Below are positions 45,881-57,531 of a stretch of 64,000 nt of DNA, one piece after another. The number at the start of each line of letters is the position of its first letter. Positions within the stretch are counted from its first letter, which is position 1. The stretch is taken from contig CM044317.1 of assembly GCA_024291935.2 (NCBI GenBank), positions 18,622,230-18,686,229 of the forward strand, read 5' to 3'. The position numbers and the translations under genes are program-made. The notes below the pieces were generated by a model. That model had not been told where the DNA came from and did not search any database. It saw only the letters and a list, made by a program, of their open reading frames with translations. Source of the DNA: Okapia johnstoni (Eukaryota > Chordata > Mammalia > Artiodactyla > Giraffidae).

Positions 45881-46563
45881 ATTGCAGATGGTGACTGCAG
45901 CCATGAAATTAAAAGATGCTTTGCATCTTTGATTGCAAAAAAAAGCTGTGACAAACTTAGACAGCATATTAAAAAGCAGAGACAGATTTTCTTTTCTTGG
46001 GTACCAAAATCACTGCAGACTGTGACTGCAGCCATGAAATTAACAGACACTTGCTCCTTGGAAGAAAAGCTATGACAAACCTAGACAGCATATTAAAAAG
46101 CAGAGACATTACTTTGTCAATAAATGTCTGTCTAGTCAAAGCTATGGTTTTTCCAGTGGTCATGTATAGATGTGAGAATTGGACCATAAAGAAAGCTGAG
46201 CACTGAAGAATTGATGCTTTTGAACTGTGGTGTTGGAGAAGGCTGCAAGGAGATCAAAACAATCAATCCTAAAGGAAAATAACCCTGAATATTCATTGGC
46301 AGGAATGATGCTGAAGCTGAAACTCCAAAACTTTGGCCACCTGATATGAAGAACTGACTCATTAGAAAAGACCCTGATACTGGGAAAGATTGAAGGCAGG
46401 AGGAGAAGGGGATGACAGAGGATGAGATGGTTGAATGGCATCACCGATTCAATGGACATGAGTTTGAGCAAGCTCCGGGAGTTGGTGATGGACAGAGAAG
46501 CTTGGCGTGCTTCAGTCCATGGGGTCACAAAGAGTCAGACACGAATGAGTGACTGAACCAGCC
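45881..46563 (+). mobile_element. BovB LINE 3' half with internal duplication
   Basis: The segment gactgcagccatgaaattaa occurs at about 45893 and again at 46024, each followed by related text to gcagagac. The rest runs normally to the BovB 3' end (aatggacatgagtttgagca, ggcgtgcttcagtccatggg). Confidence 0.9.
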
Positions 46564-46959
46564 CGAACTCCATAGTTCTCCTCAGTATGCTTTTGCTATC
46601 CTATATCCTTTCCTCAGTGAGTGAATAAGCACAACCACATTTGGGGTTCACCTGTATGTGTATGTAACCCTCAACTCATAAGCTCCAGCTCAAATCTCTC
46701 TTCAGATAACTAAGCTCATGTGTACAACCATCTTACAGACATCTATCCAAAAACAAATCAATTGATCAACCAACAAAAACATCCTGTTACCATCTTATAC
46801 TTTTCAGTCAACTTAGAAAAGTGAGAATGACCAAGTCTCTCTCCTCGAAACTCTCCTCAATTAAAAAATATATCCCATTGATCCTTCTTCCTCCTACTGC
46901 AGTAGACAACCCTTTCAACATTCTGGGGTTTTTTTTGAACGTTCTCTCTTATCTTTTCT

Positions 46960-47168
46960 TTTTTTAATATTTATTTATTTGGCTGCACCAGGTCTTCATT
47001 ACAGCACATGGAAACTTCCATTTTCACTATGGCATGTGGGATCTTTAGTTGTGGCATATGCACTCTTAGTTGCAGCAGGTGGGATCTAGTTCCCTGACCA
47101 GGGATCAATCCGGGGCCCCCTGCATTGGAAACGTGGAGTTTTAGCCTCAAGACCATCAGGGAAGTCCC
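46960..47168 (-). mobile_element. CHR-type (cetartiodactyl) SINE
   Basis: The plus strand reads tttatttggctgcaccaggt, gtgggatctttagttgtggc, gaccagggatcaatccgggg and accatcagggaagtccc, the antisense of the artiodactyl/cetacean CHR SINE family with its own tRNA-like head. Distinct from Bov-tA. Confidence 0.85.
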
Positions 47169-49384
47169 CCTTTCTCTGTTTTTATCAGTTTTTTCCACAG
47201 AAGCCCTTCTACAATACTGCACAAACCAGTTTCCCTGCTCTAGTCCTCATATCTGTTCTCCTGCTCTGAGCAAGCCTCCAAACTCACAAGCTTGATCGAG
47301 ATCATCCTCCTGTATAAAATCTCTCAGCGACATTCTCTTATGAATTTCTTAACTTCGTCTGTTTTGCTCCTGTACACCTCTCCACCCCCTACTCATCTCT
47401 CCTCTAGAATCTAGCAGCCATAACCCACTCCTGCAGATTCATGTGCTTTCCTGGGAGTACACCATGCTGTCTTGCACTTCCATGCTATTCTTTCTTCTCT
47501 GAGTTGGCTTCCCTGCCCCAATAAACCTCACTAGTTTCAACTAATCCTTTGAGATCAGTTTAAGCATTAGTTTCTGGGGAAATTAAGCTTTATGTTCCTG
47601 CACTGGATTACCAAAGAATCTTTTGCACACTTCTAGTTTAGCCTTTTAAAATATTTTTAAAATTATTCTATCAATAAACATTTATTCAGATCATATTGTG
47701 TAACGGTCAGGCAGTGTCATTTTTTCTAAGCACAGGAAGTCTCAACACTGAGAAAGACAAAAAAAGAGCTCCTATTCTCATACCGTACCATCTCAGTGGG
47801 AGATGGAAGGCATGATAACTTCTCAGTGGAAGGTAGTGATAACTTTCATAATAAAAATAAAATAATAAACAATGGGCTATGGAATCATTTGGGAAAGAAA
47901 TCATTTAAACCTTGAAGGCTGAAAAGGCTTTTCTGAGGAGCTGATATTTGAGCTTGGTGAGATCTAAATGTTATGACATATCCAGCCAAGTAAATATTTG
48001 ATGGAAGATCATTTAAGGCATAAAGAAAGAACAGTTCAGGTTAAGACCCTAGGGGATAATGATTTTAGAACATTTGAGAAGTGGAATGAAGATGTGGGTG
48101 ACCAGGCAGGATTTTTCTTCTTTTTTCTGCATTTAATCCCTCAAAGGCTCTGCAACCTAAGTGGTGCAATCATAATTGAGGTATAAGAGAAGGTCGCAAA
48201 TTTCATGCAGTCACAAATGATAGACTAGGAAATACTAAAATCAGGATTAAAACAAATCTTTTTGAATCCAAAACCATGTGTTTTTTCCACCTACAATGTA
48301 ACAGATGTTATACTGTGAAAAAGAAATATTCAAACCCCACAGGATGAGACTATACAGCTTCTTGGACAGTTAGACTTAAGTATGGGATGATGCAGTGCTC
48401 CATTCTCAAATGAATGACATCAAGATCAGATAAATTTGGGTAGAAAAACATCATCTCTTCATTTGAAATTGCCAGACTTCTAATATCCACTCTGTGTTTC
48501 TAGTATAATACAGAGTTACAACTTTTTGTTTTCAAATGATAAGACAGTGTTAACTGTAGGAAAATATGAGGCAAGGTCAACAATTGCAAATCTAGCAATG
48601 TCTCCCTTTGGTACTTCTATGTGAGAGGGAAGGGAAAGGGCTGTCTGTTGAAGACATCACAAAACACTTTTCAACCTATTGATTTTCATATAGAAAAAGT
48701 CAGTAATGAACACAACTTGAAACTTCAATATTCTGATTCTCCTGGACCTCAGTTAAACCATGACCACAATCGATGAAGCCCCTCAGGGGCTGTCTTGGCA
48801 CATGGAATCCTTCGTAGTAACAGAAACATCCAACTTCTGAACAGACTATGGCTTTGATCTTATCGTTCTCCTGCTTTCCGTACCCTTTTCCTCCCTTCCT
48901 CTCAAATCAAACCCAGCCAACAGTAGAGGCTCTGATCAAATCAGAACTTTCTCCAGGAAGCCATGCCCGACCTCTCCCTGCATCCTTGGCAGACAGTGAT
49001 TTCGAATTAAACATTTCTTAACAATCATTATTACAGTTCCATGACATTCTTTTCATTTAAAATTATACACATATATTCACATGAATTAGCTTTGTGATTT
49101 TATAGTGTAATTGAAATTTTAAATTATATGAATAATGTGGCAGAGTATTCATAATAAAAAATCCTACACATTATGATATAAATCAAAGAGAGTACATATC
49201 ATTTACTTTTTGATTATATTTAGAAGCAAAATGACAAACTTGAGCATCTGAGTCAGTCTCACTTATTTGTTTAGACTTTTCTCTGCTTCCAAAAGTTGAT
49301 TATTAGCTTTCATACCTATTTCTATATAATATTAAATAATCTAGTGATATGCATTAGGGGAAAGAAATTAGCACTAATTATGTC

Positions 49385-49580
49385 TCTACCATACATCAGC
49401 TACTTTTTCCAATACTCTCACCATTTCAATCCCCAGAACAGCCATATAAGATAGGTAATTTTTTACCCCTATTTTACATACGGAAACTCCGGGCCCCCAA
49501 AATTATATTACTTGTAAAATTTACATGTCTTGAAGTAGGAAGTATAAAAATGTAAATCTAGATCTATAGTTCTGAATCCA
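49385..49580 (-). mobile_element. MIR SINE fragment
   Basis: Antisense MIR text: aatccccagaacagccatat aag, acccctattttacatacgga aactc. Diverged. Confidence 0.55.
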
Positions 49581-50599
49581 AAGCTCAAGCTTTCCTCCCT
49601 TATATCATTTTCATAGACATTTTATAAGCAATCATATATTCATGCAAATTGAGCATCTAAAATACTGCAATTTTAAATTTAATTATTAAACTGGTCTTAT
49701 AATCATGAAAGTATATGAACACTGTTTTCAATTTTCATGCATAATTTCACTGTATGATTCTAGCAAAAGACTATTCACAATTTTTAATTTAATAATTTTC
49801 TAGTCAAGAATTATTTTGATCTCCTGTTTCTTTACCACCCTCTGATAGATGTCTGATGTTTTCATGTCTCTGGTATATTTATTGCAGGAAAAATCAAGGG
49901 AAAATTATAAGTATTCCATCAACATTGAAGATAAAAAAATTAATGAAGTCCATGTTTGTAAATCCCACCCTCTCTCTACTTCTCCTTGCTAACATTGACC
50001 ATATTATGCCAATAAGTACTCTCTTAGGTATCAGAAAATGATTTTCCATGAGAAGATATAACAGGCTGCCATCTGGACCTTTCTGAAGGCAAAAAGCAAG
50101 GCGGTTCTCTTCCAGGAAAAGGCGTCAAGGAGTTTGTCTATCCTCCTAATTTTTCCCTACAAATATTTTTATTTGAACTAAGCAATGGCTAGCTTATCCT
50201 GCTGAAAGGATGTTTTAAATGATAGAATCCAAGTGACTAGAACCTATCTTCAATCTCCTTTAACCTGGACCCTGGGAATGCTAGCTTTCTAATATCAAAG
50301 ATCAGAGATGATCCAAATTGATAATTGTACTGTGGATTTGATCTTGTAAAAATCAGCATTCTGATTGACAGGATGTTTAGATCTACTGATATAATTATTT
50401 TCTATGCACCTTAGTCTGATTAATTTTCTGTGTCAATGGTAATATGGTCAAATCATATGTCTATAACCTTTGTGTATGAAACAAAAAATATGTGTGAAAT
50501 TTTAAGTAAAAATTAAATTGCATTAAGCACTCTCTCTTTTTACATAGACAAACAATTTTTATATATCTAGATCATATGAGAGAAACACTATGTGCTTTT

Positions 50600-50765
50600 G
50601 CTCCAGAAATATTTAGGTTCAAATTTTACCTCCAGGTACAATGTACACAGCTTCAGGGAATTCAACCACTATGAGCTTCAGTTTTCTCATTTGTAATGAT
50701 ATACAACACTGAGCTGATAAGGTCATACGGATGATCAAATAAGATCATCTTTTCAGGACTGTGAG
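50600..50765 (+). mobile_element. MIR SINE fragment
   Basis: caaattttacctccaggtac, gagcttcagttttctcattt gtaatgat and gatgatcaaataagat follow the MIR order. Diverged. Confidence 0.6.
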
Positions 50766-51158
50766 TTTTAACTGGAATAATATATTAAAGTGCCTAAGGT
50801 CTAATAGACATTTTAGTGTTATTTATTCCCTAGTATAGGTAGCTAATTAAAAGTTGCTTTCATTTTTCTGTACTGAATAAATGTATGAATAAATATTTTA
50901 CCATAGTAAATAAGTAGCATTGTTTTAATATTTGTAATTCAGATATTTAAGGATTAAATTTACTATATATAAGGAAAAAGAATTAATCCTGCAATTCTCA
51001 ATAAATTTTATATAATACTAGAACATACTATTTTCCAAACATTTTGAAAAATGTGGCAATGTTTGAAATTTTCTTTAAGACTAAGAATATTTTAGTTAAA
51101 GAAACTTTACTGGGGAAGAAACAAAAAAAAATATGAGTAATTTGATGGTCAAACATAC

Positions 51159-51245
51159 TGGAGAGAAATGACTTCTGGTAACCAGCCTGTGAGTGCGTGA
51201 ATCACTGTGAACTCTCCCAGTTCTCTCCTCTCTGCCACATGGATG
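51159..51245 (-). CDS. ADGB: ADGB exon e2: calpain-core segment with LTGWLPE motif
   Basis: This 87-nt exon has acceptor TTTCAG and donor GTATGT. Its first base completes the Asp codon of e1, and its last two bases (CA) pair with the first base of e3 to give His. It reads IHVAERRELGEFTVIHALTG then WLPEVISL. The A-L-T-G-W motif corresponds to the conserved D-(F/L)-T-G-G segment that follows the KAYAKL helix in calpains. The length is a multiple of three with matching phases, so skipping it would keep frame. The reading is open only across the exon: a stop appears just past the donor. Confidence 0.95.
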
Positions 51246-51348
51246 CTGAAAAAGCAAAAACACGATAACACAGTCAATAACATTTGAAAACAGGGAGAGG
51301 TCTATAAAAGACAGGAATCTCTAACAAGCCGTGATAAAAGAACAAATG

Positions 51349-51557
51349 GGGCTCCCCAGATGGCTTAGTGGTAAAGAATCTGCCTGCTAAAGCAGGAGTT
51401 TCAGTTCAATCCCTGGGTCAGGAAGATCCCCTGGAGTGGAAATGGCAACCCACTTAAGTATTCTGGCCTGGAAAATTCCATGGACAGAGGAGCCTGTTGA
51501 GCTGCAGTCCATGGGGTCACAAAGAGTCAGACACTACTGAGCACACACACACACACG
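51349..51557 (+). mobile_element. Bov-A/Bov-tA SINE with short (AC)n tail
   Basis: Head ggggctccccagatggctta. Ends in gagcacacacacacacacac. Imperfect flanking copies of gataa-(a)aga-acaaatg suggest a target duplication. Confidence 0.93.
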
Positions 51558-51657
51558 CATGATAAGAATAAATGTAGGGGTCCCACTGGTTATAAATGAC
51601 AGCATAAGAATATACTTTTCCAACAATCAGATGACTTGTTTTGATAAGGCATTTAAA

Positions 51658-52007
51658 TCGATCCCTGATAGCTCAGTTGGTAGAGAATCCGCCTGCAATG
51701 CAGGAGACCCTGGTTCGATTCCTGGGTCAGGAAGATCCCCTAGAAAAGGGATATGCTACCCACTCCAGAATTCTTGGGCTTCTCTTGTGGCTTAGCTGGT
51801 AAAGAATCCTCCTGCAATGCAAGAGATCTGGGTTTGATGCCTGGGTTCGATGTCTGGGCTGGGAAGAGCCCCTGGAGTAGGGAACAGCTACCCACTCCAG
51901 TATTCTGGCCTGGAAAATTCCACAGGAGGAGCCTGGCAGTCTATAGTCCATGCGGTTGCACAGAGTCAGACACAACTCAGCTACTTTCACTTCACTTCAC
52001 TTCACTT
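51658..52007 (+). mobile_element. Dimeric Bov-tA SINE with (CACTT)n tail
   Basis: Two tRNA-like units in tandem: tccctgatagctcagttggt (51661) and gggcttctcttgtggcttag (51776), then an A-type body and a cttcacttcacttcacttc tail. The first unit has readable A- and B-box regions (ggttcgattcc), so it is a near-intact pol III promoter of a retroposon rather than a tRNA gene. Confidence 0.93.
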
Positions 52008-53592
52008 CATATATATATATAGATGATACATAATCTATTCTGTATATTCAACATATTATCAAGTTCTTTTAAAAATAAGGCAGTGTCTTTCCTCTTTCGA
52101 GTTTCAGTAATTATCATAAGATTCCTATGAGTCTGTATATTAAGCCAGTCTCACACATGGCAGGGCAAGATGAGCATCAGACATTTTTGATAAAATCCTT
52201 AGATAATTTTAGAGAAGCCAGAAACATCCATTCTATCTTGTACAAAAGAGTGGATCTGCCACTATGGCATAAAGTCAATGAGACTGTGATTGATTAAATA
52301 TCACTCCTCTTATTTTAATCCTTTACTTTTAATATTTTTCTGAAGTGATTAGTCTATTTTCAGTAACACACACGAATGCTATATCTATATTTTGCTCAGG
52401 AATCAGAGCTTCAGTTCCACCTTATGCCAGTGGTGGTGACTGATGGTATTGATTGGTATACATGTTTTTTAGTTCAGAAAGAAATCTTAGTCACACACTC
52501 CATCATTTAGAAATTTAAATCAGTTTTTTGTTTGCAGATTATAAACCGTGATGTGTCCACATATCTCCAAGATAACAAATATCTACTGGAATAGATATTC
52601 ACAGTCTAACCTCCTCTTTGAATAATAATATTTAGGAGGTGACTGTGCAAAGCTCATAAAAGTAATGCTTTTTTCCTCTGCACATGTCACAGTGATATTT
52701 AAATAACTACTAAATATTAATTTTTAGTGTAGAAAGCTAAAACTCACATTAAGAAATTCATTATCTACTGTAAGATCTGAGAAAAACTTTTGGACAAATA
52801 TAAATTGGACCACGTAGTGATTTCCACTTCAAGGTCTAAGAAGCATCCTACATTACATCTGGTCCTTTATTTACAAGTTAGATTTGTTTGCTTTTCAAAA
52901 ATAACCGTAATGTCATTTTTCAAGTTGCTTTAAAATTCTACTGTGGCTTTAAGAAAGATAAAAATGCCACTCCAATTATCCGGGTCACGCATGTACTGCT
53001 TCACTGGCCTAGCTGCTCTCATTCTCAGGACTTCAAGTTACATCTGAGAATTAGGAACATTATTTCCTTTCAAAGATAAACAAACATAGTTGTTACCATT
53101 TTAAATACTTAGTAGTATTCCGCTATCTAAATGCTCAGACCTTTTTAAAATGATTGAAATTAAGGGTTGCAAACTGGCTAACACAAATTCCGGATAGAAA
53201 ATTGAGGGTTGGTAACAGAAAAGAGAGATGAAGAGGGTGGCAGTAGGAGGGGCTGTTTTTGTTTGTGTGGCTTTGAGAGAGAAAAAGGAAGCTGAGCCAA
53301 AAGAAAACCTCAGAAAAGCAGACCCGGCTTCTGACTGACATAGCTGTGTATAATAATAGAAGGGGAGGGGGCTGAGCTTTGAGCCAGCGGCTGGAGTGGC
53401 CTGTTAAAGCAAGTGGGAGTGTTCTGCTCAACAGGACCTGCTGTGATAAACTGCAGGAGGGGGAAGGGTAGCAAATTCAAGCTGGTGCATTGTGTGTGAG
53501 AATTCTCCCACGGATTGGAGACACACAGTTGCCTTGCATTGGCAACTCAGGTATCGAAGCTTTTTTGCACCACTCAGGCCAGAATAAAACAC

Positions 53593-53807
53593 TTGGTGGT
53601 AAAGAACGCATCTTGCCAATGCAGGAGATATAAGAGATGCGGGTTCAATCCCTGCCTCAGGAAGACCCCCTGGAGAAGGAAACGGCAACCCACTCCAGTA
53701 TTCTTGCCTGGAAAAATCCCATGGACAGAGAAGCCTGGTGGGCTACAGTCCATGGGGTCACAAAAGAGTTGGACATGACTTAGCAACTAAACAACAACAA
53801 CAGGACA
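53593..53807 (+). mobile_element. Bov-A/Bov-tA SINE
   Basis: Head truncated (ggtggtaaagaacgcatctt). Body intact. Ends agcaactaaacaacaacaac. Confidence 0.93.
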
Positions 53808-54145
53808 TATATTCAATAATTAGATGAACCAGTATTTTCCCCTACAGAATAACTTCTTTGTCTCATTAAACTGAAACTTTACTTTCCATGACTGACTTTC
53901 CAGAATCAGTTTTGAGCATTTTTCTTGGGGGAATTTTGTCTCATTGCTGGCTAACATAACACTTCAAACCAGTGGCTTTGGAATGTTTATTGTTATATTA
54001 GAAAGTTTACACTGTTTGGAGAAAATGCTTTTTAAAAACGATTTTTTGAAAAATAAAGCTATGCAGTATTGATGCACAGCTGTTGTTGCTGCTGTTTGCC
54101 GTTTTGTCTTTATACAAATGGGCGATAATTCTTTATTCTACTTAC

Positions 54146-54285
54146 TCAACATTTGCCAGCTTAATGATAGCTTTACACAAAAGCATTGGCCAAAGTTCAA
54201 ATTCATAGGTTGTAGCTGGAAGCAATAGACTATTTTCTTCATCAAAAGGCAGAAAGTCATCAATAGTTACCTTTCTCCAGCAACC
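54146..54285 (-). CDS. ADGB: ADGB exon e1 of 14 in window: calpain-core segment
   Basis: This 140-nt exon starts in phase 0 after acceptor TTTAG and ends with two bases (GA) before donor GTAAGTAG. It begins GCWRKVTIDDFLPFDEENS and continues through YEFELWPMLLCKAIIKLAN. This fits the calpain protease-core pattern of a W-x-x-V-x-I-D-D-x-L-P strand-turn followed by a W-x-x-L-L-x-K-A helix, which in classical calpains lies between the catalytic Cys and His. I recognise the sequence as androglobin rather than a classical calpain because of the TTYEFELWP stretch. The split Asp codon is completed by the first base of e2. The preceding exon, ending in YWM in human from memory, was not found in 54.3-64 kb and must lie beyond the right edge. 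Confidence 0.95.
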
Positions 54286-55412
54286 CTAAAGATGAGAAGA
54301 AAGGAATATACCACCAGTGATCCACATTGTTTTCTCACGCACATCCTGGTATACTGCTGGCATTATTATTTACAATTTTTACAATTTCACTTTGTAATTG
54401 TTATTTTATTTTAGCATCTTACGTCTAATGACTGACCTGCTAGTACTGCAAACTACTCTTAGAATTTTAGCTTACTATTTTATTTATTGTAATTAAAACA
54501 TATCTATATGTATATCCATAGTGTCATTATTTATGAGGTTTTCGAGCACATTCTTGGATGCCCCATCCTACATAATGGGGTAAATTGAACTATTTCAAAA
54601 AGCAAACCCAAACATCATACAATCAGGGATAAGTTTAGGCACAACTAAATAACGTATTTGTAGTGATAATGCAAATTCTCCAAATGTAACTTTAGTAGTG
54701 ATTTTCTATCCTCATAGGCTCAGTGAGATTATACTTCCGATTATCATATTACTTTTACTCCTAATTAAAGATCTATTCTGGACATAAAGTTGGTTAATTC
54801 TTTATCTAATAAAATCATGATATATTTACCTATATATATATATCACTTCACAATTAGAAGTTTGAGATAAATGATAAAATTAATGATTGTGAGCTCAAAC
54901 TCCTTTAAACTTTGGTTTTACATGTGAGATTTTATTTTTAATTCATTCCTTTTCCTAAGAAACATTTTTCAGCAGTGATGCAAGCCTTGTGAACTCAAAG
55001 ATCTGCATAATACATGGCTTATACCTATACCGTTGAATTGTTTATAGTCTAAAGAGGGAGGGCAAATAGGAAAATAATACAAAATGTAATATGTAATATG
55101 TTTCAAATGCTCTGGAATAAGAAAGGAAAATGTGTCTAATTTGCTCAGGGGATGTCTTCACAGGAAGTTGACATTTGAATTCAAGCCTCAACGAACAGTA
55201 TACTTTTCCTAGGTAGATAGGAAGAGTAGGGTGAAAATGTCCTCTTTTTATGACACTTGTAACTGAACTCATACTACATTATTTAGTAGTTATGCGACTT
55301 TTTATTTCTTTCCTTGTGGATAATGTAGGGCAAGATAGGTTTGAAGGAATAGATATTTAGCTATCCTCTCTTCTAACATTAGGTGAAACAACTCAAAATA
55401 ATACACAGTAAA

Positions 55413-55447
55413 ATTGACTGGTTTGATCTCCTTGCTGTCCAAGGGAT
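55413..55447 (-). mobile_element. Small BovB fragment
   Basis: gactggtttgatctccttgc tgtccaagg is antisense BovB, about 35 bases. Confidence 0.65.
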
Positions 55448-55481
55448 GAATACATAAATGAAACGTTATGTATATATAACT

Positions 55482-55604
55482 GAACTGAAATCGCTCAGTC
55501 GTGTCCGGCTCTTTGCGACCCCATGGACTGTATAGCCTACCGGCTCCTCAGTCCATAGAGTTTTCCAGGCAAGAGTACTGGAGTGGGTTGCCGTTTCCTT
55601 CTCA
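55482..55604 (-). mobile_element. Bov-A2-type SINE monomer
   Basis: ctgaactgaaatcgctcagt to ttgccgtttccttctc, tail and A-body without the tRNA head. Confidence 0.88.
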
Positions 55605-55639
55605 TTTATATATGTATATATAAATACAAATAATTTTTG

Positions 55640-57275
55640 CATTTGGTATTTTTGGACCTAACAAAAGCAGAAGATATTACGAAGAGGTGGCAAGAATACA
55701 CAAAAGAACTGTACAAAAAGGATCTTCATAGCCCAGATAATCACGATGGTGTGATCATTCACCTAGAGCCAGACATCCTGGAGTGTGGAGTCGAGTGGGC
55801 CTTAGGAAGCATAACAAAGAACAAAGCTAGTGGAGAAGATGGAATTCCAGTTGAGCCATTTCAAATACTAAAAGAGGATGCTGTGAAAGTGCTGCACTCA
55901 ATATGCCAGCAAATCTGGAAAACTCAGCAGTGGCCACAGGACTGGGAAAGGTCAGTTTTCAATCCAGTCCCAAAGAATGTTCAAACTACCACACAATTAC
56001 ACTCATCTCACATGTTAAGAAAGTAATGCTCAAAATTCTCCAAGCCAGGCTTCAACAGTACATGAACCGTGAACTTCCAGATGTTCAAGCTGGTTTTAGA
56101 AAAAGCAGAGGAACCAGAGATCAAATTGCCAACATCCTTTGGATCATCACCAAAGCAAGAGAGTTCCTGAAAAACATCTATTTCTGCTTTAATGACTATG
56201 CCAAAGCCTTTGACTGTATGAATTACAAAAAACTGTGGAACATTCTTCAAGAGATGGGAATACCAGACCACCTGACCTGCCTCCTGAGAAATCTGTATGC
56301 AAGTCAGGAAGCAACAGTTAGAAATGGACATGGAACAACAGAATGGTTCCAAATCAGGAAAGGAGTATGTCAAAGCTATATCTTGTCACCCTGTTTATCT
56401 AACTTACATGCAGAGTACATCATGAGAAACATTGGGCTGGAAGAAGCACAAGCTGGAATCAAGATTGCTAGGAGAAATATCAATAACCTCAGATATGCAG
56501 GTGACACCACCCTTATGGCAGAAAGCGAGAAAGAACTAAAGAGCGTGTTGATGAAAGTGAAAGAGGAGAGTGAAAAAGTTGGCTTAAAGCTCAACATTCA
56601 GAAAACTAAGATCATGGCATCTGGGCCCATCACTTCATGGCAAATAGATGGGGAAACAGTGGAAACAGTGAGAGAATTTATATTTGGGGGCTCCAAAATC
56701 ACTGCAGATGGTTATTGCAGCCATGAAATTAAAAGACTCTTGCTCCTTGGAAGAAAAGTTATGACCAACCTAGGCGGCATATTAAAAAGCAGAGACATTA
56801 CTTTACCAACAAAAGTCCATCTAGTCAAAGCTATGGTTTTTCCAGTAGTCATGTATGGATGTGAGAATTGGACTGTAAAGAAAGCTGAGCGCCGAAGAAT
56901 TGATGCTTTTGAACTGTGGTGTTGGAGAAGACTCTTGAGAGTCCCTTGGACTGCAAGGAGATCCAACCAGTCCATTGTAAAGGAGATCAGTCCTGGGTGT
57001 TGATTGGAAGTACTGTTGTTGAAGCTGCAACTCCAACATTTTGGCCACTTCATGCAAAGATTTGATTCATTGGAAAAGCCCCTGATGCTGGGAAAGATTG
57101 GGGGCAGGAGGAGAAGGGGACAAGAGAGGATGAGATGGCTGGATGGCATCACTGACTTGATGGATCTGAGTTTGGGTAGACTCCAGGAGTTGGTGAGGGA
57201 CAGGGAGGCCTAGCGTGCTGCGATTCGTGGGGTCGCAAAGAGTCGGACACGACTGAGCAACTGAACTGAATACTT
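55640..57275 (+). mobile_element. BovB LINE, 1.6 kb, longest RT reading frame in window
   Basis: Plus-strand frames 55637-56026 (129 aa; LGSITKNKASGEDGIPVE) and 55903-57003 (366 aa) together cover the RT domain and C-terminal region, offset by a frameshift near 55970. In the 366-aa frame: FRKSRGTRDQIAN, box A with NDYAKAFDCMNY, box B GVCQSYILSPCLSN, box C RYAGDTTLM, then VMYGCENW and [14 protein letters not shown]. Box C has Gly for the first catalytic Asp and box B has lost the RQG motif. No endonuclease domain (5'-truncated). Ends in gagcaactgaactgaa. Confidence 0.96.
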
Positions 57276-57477
57276 CAATTCCAGGTCATGATAACTATTG
57301 GCTATATATATTTATACCCTCTTTCTCCTCTGACCAAGCTGAATAGAAAATAAAAAATATGTTTTATAAATATTGGTTCAAATCACAATTATGAAAAATC
57401 AAGAAAAGTGTAATCAGAGATTAGGGATTTCCAAAAAATCGAGTGGTCATTAATTATATAAATGAGACTGTTTTCCC

Positions 57478-57531
57478 CTATTTTTATATTTTCTCCTATT
57501 TTTATATTTTCTCCTATTTGTATAATTTCTA
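57478..57531. repeat. 18-bp minisatellite, three units
   Basis: ctatttttatattttctc twice, then a diverged third unit ctatttgtataatttcta. Confidence 0.85.

Larger units (their letters stand above)
42432..51158 (-). other. ADGB: ADGB intron e2-e3
   Basis: The longest intron (8.7 kb). Repeats: SINEs at 43037, 43382 and 44095, a long plus-strand L1 with an inserted SINE (43590-45720), a SINE fragment abutting a rearranged BovB (45784-46563), a CHR-type SINE (46960-47168) and MIRs near 49.4 and 50.6 kb. The pyrimidine-rich piece at 47320-47620 and that at 48880-49080 resemble L2 3' ends. Nothing recognisable in 47910-48860 or 49600-50590. Confidence 0.75.
51246..54145 (-). other. ADGB: ADGB intron e1-e2
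   Basis: A 2.9-kb intron with three SINE copies (51349, 51658 dimeric, 53593). 52020-53580 is unique sequence, including a purine-rich plus-strand stretch at 53210-53470. I see no exon in it. Confidence 0.8.

Noticed and set aside
51661..51735. tRNA-like sequence with A- and B-box text
   Set aside because: It is the head of a Bov-tA SINE followed by the normal SINE body. It lacks a proper acceptor stem pairing and the same text recurs across the window.
55903..57003. 366-aa plus-strand reading frame as a host gene
   Set aside because: RT motifs and the BovB 3' end identify it as a LINE remnant with a changed catalytic box.
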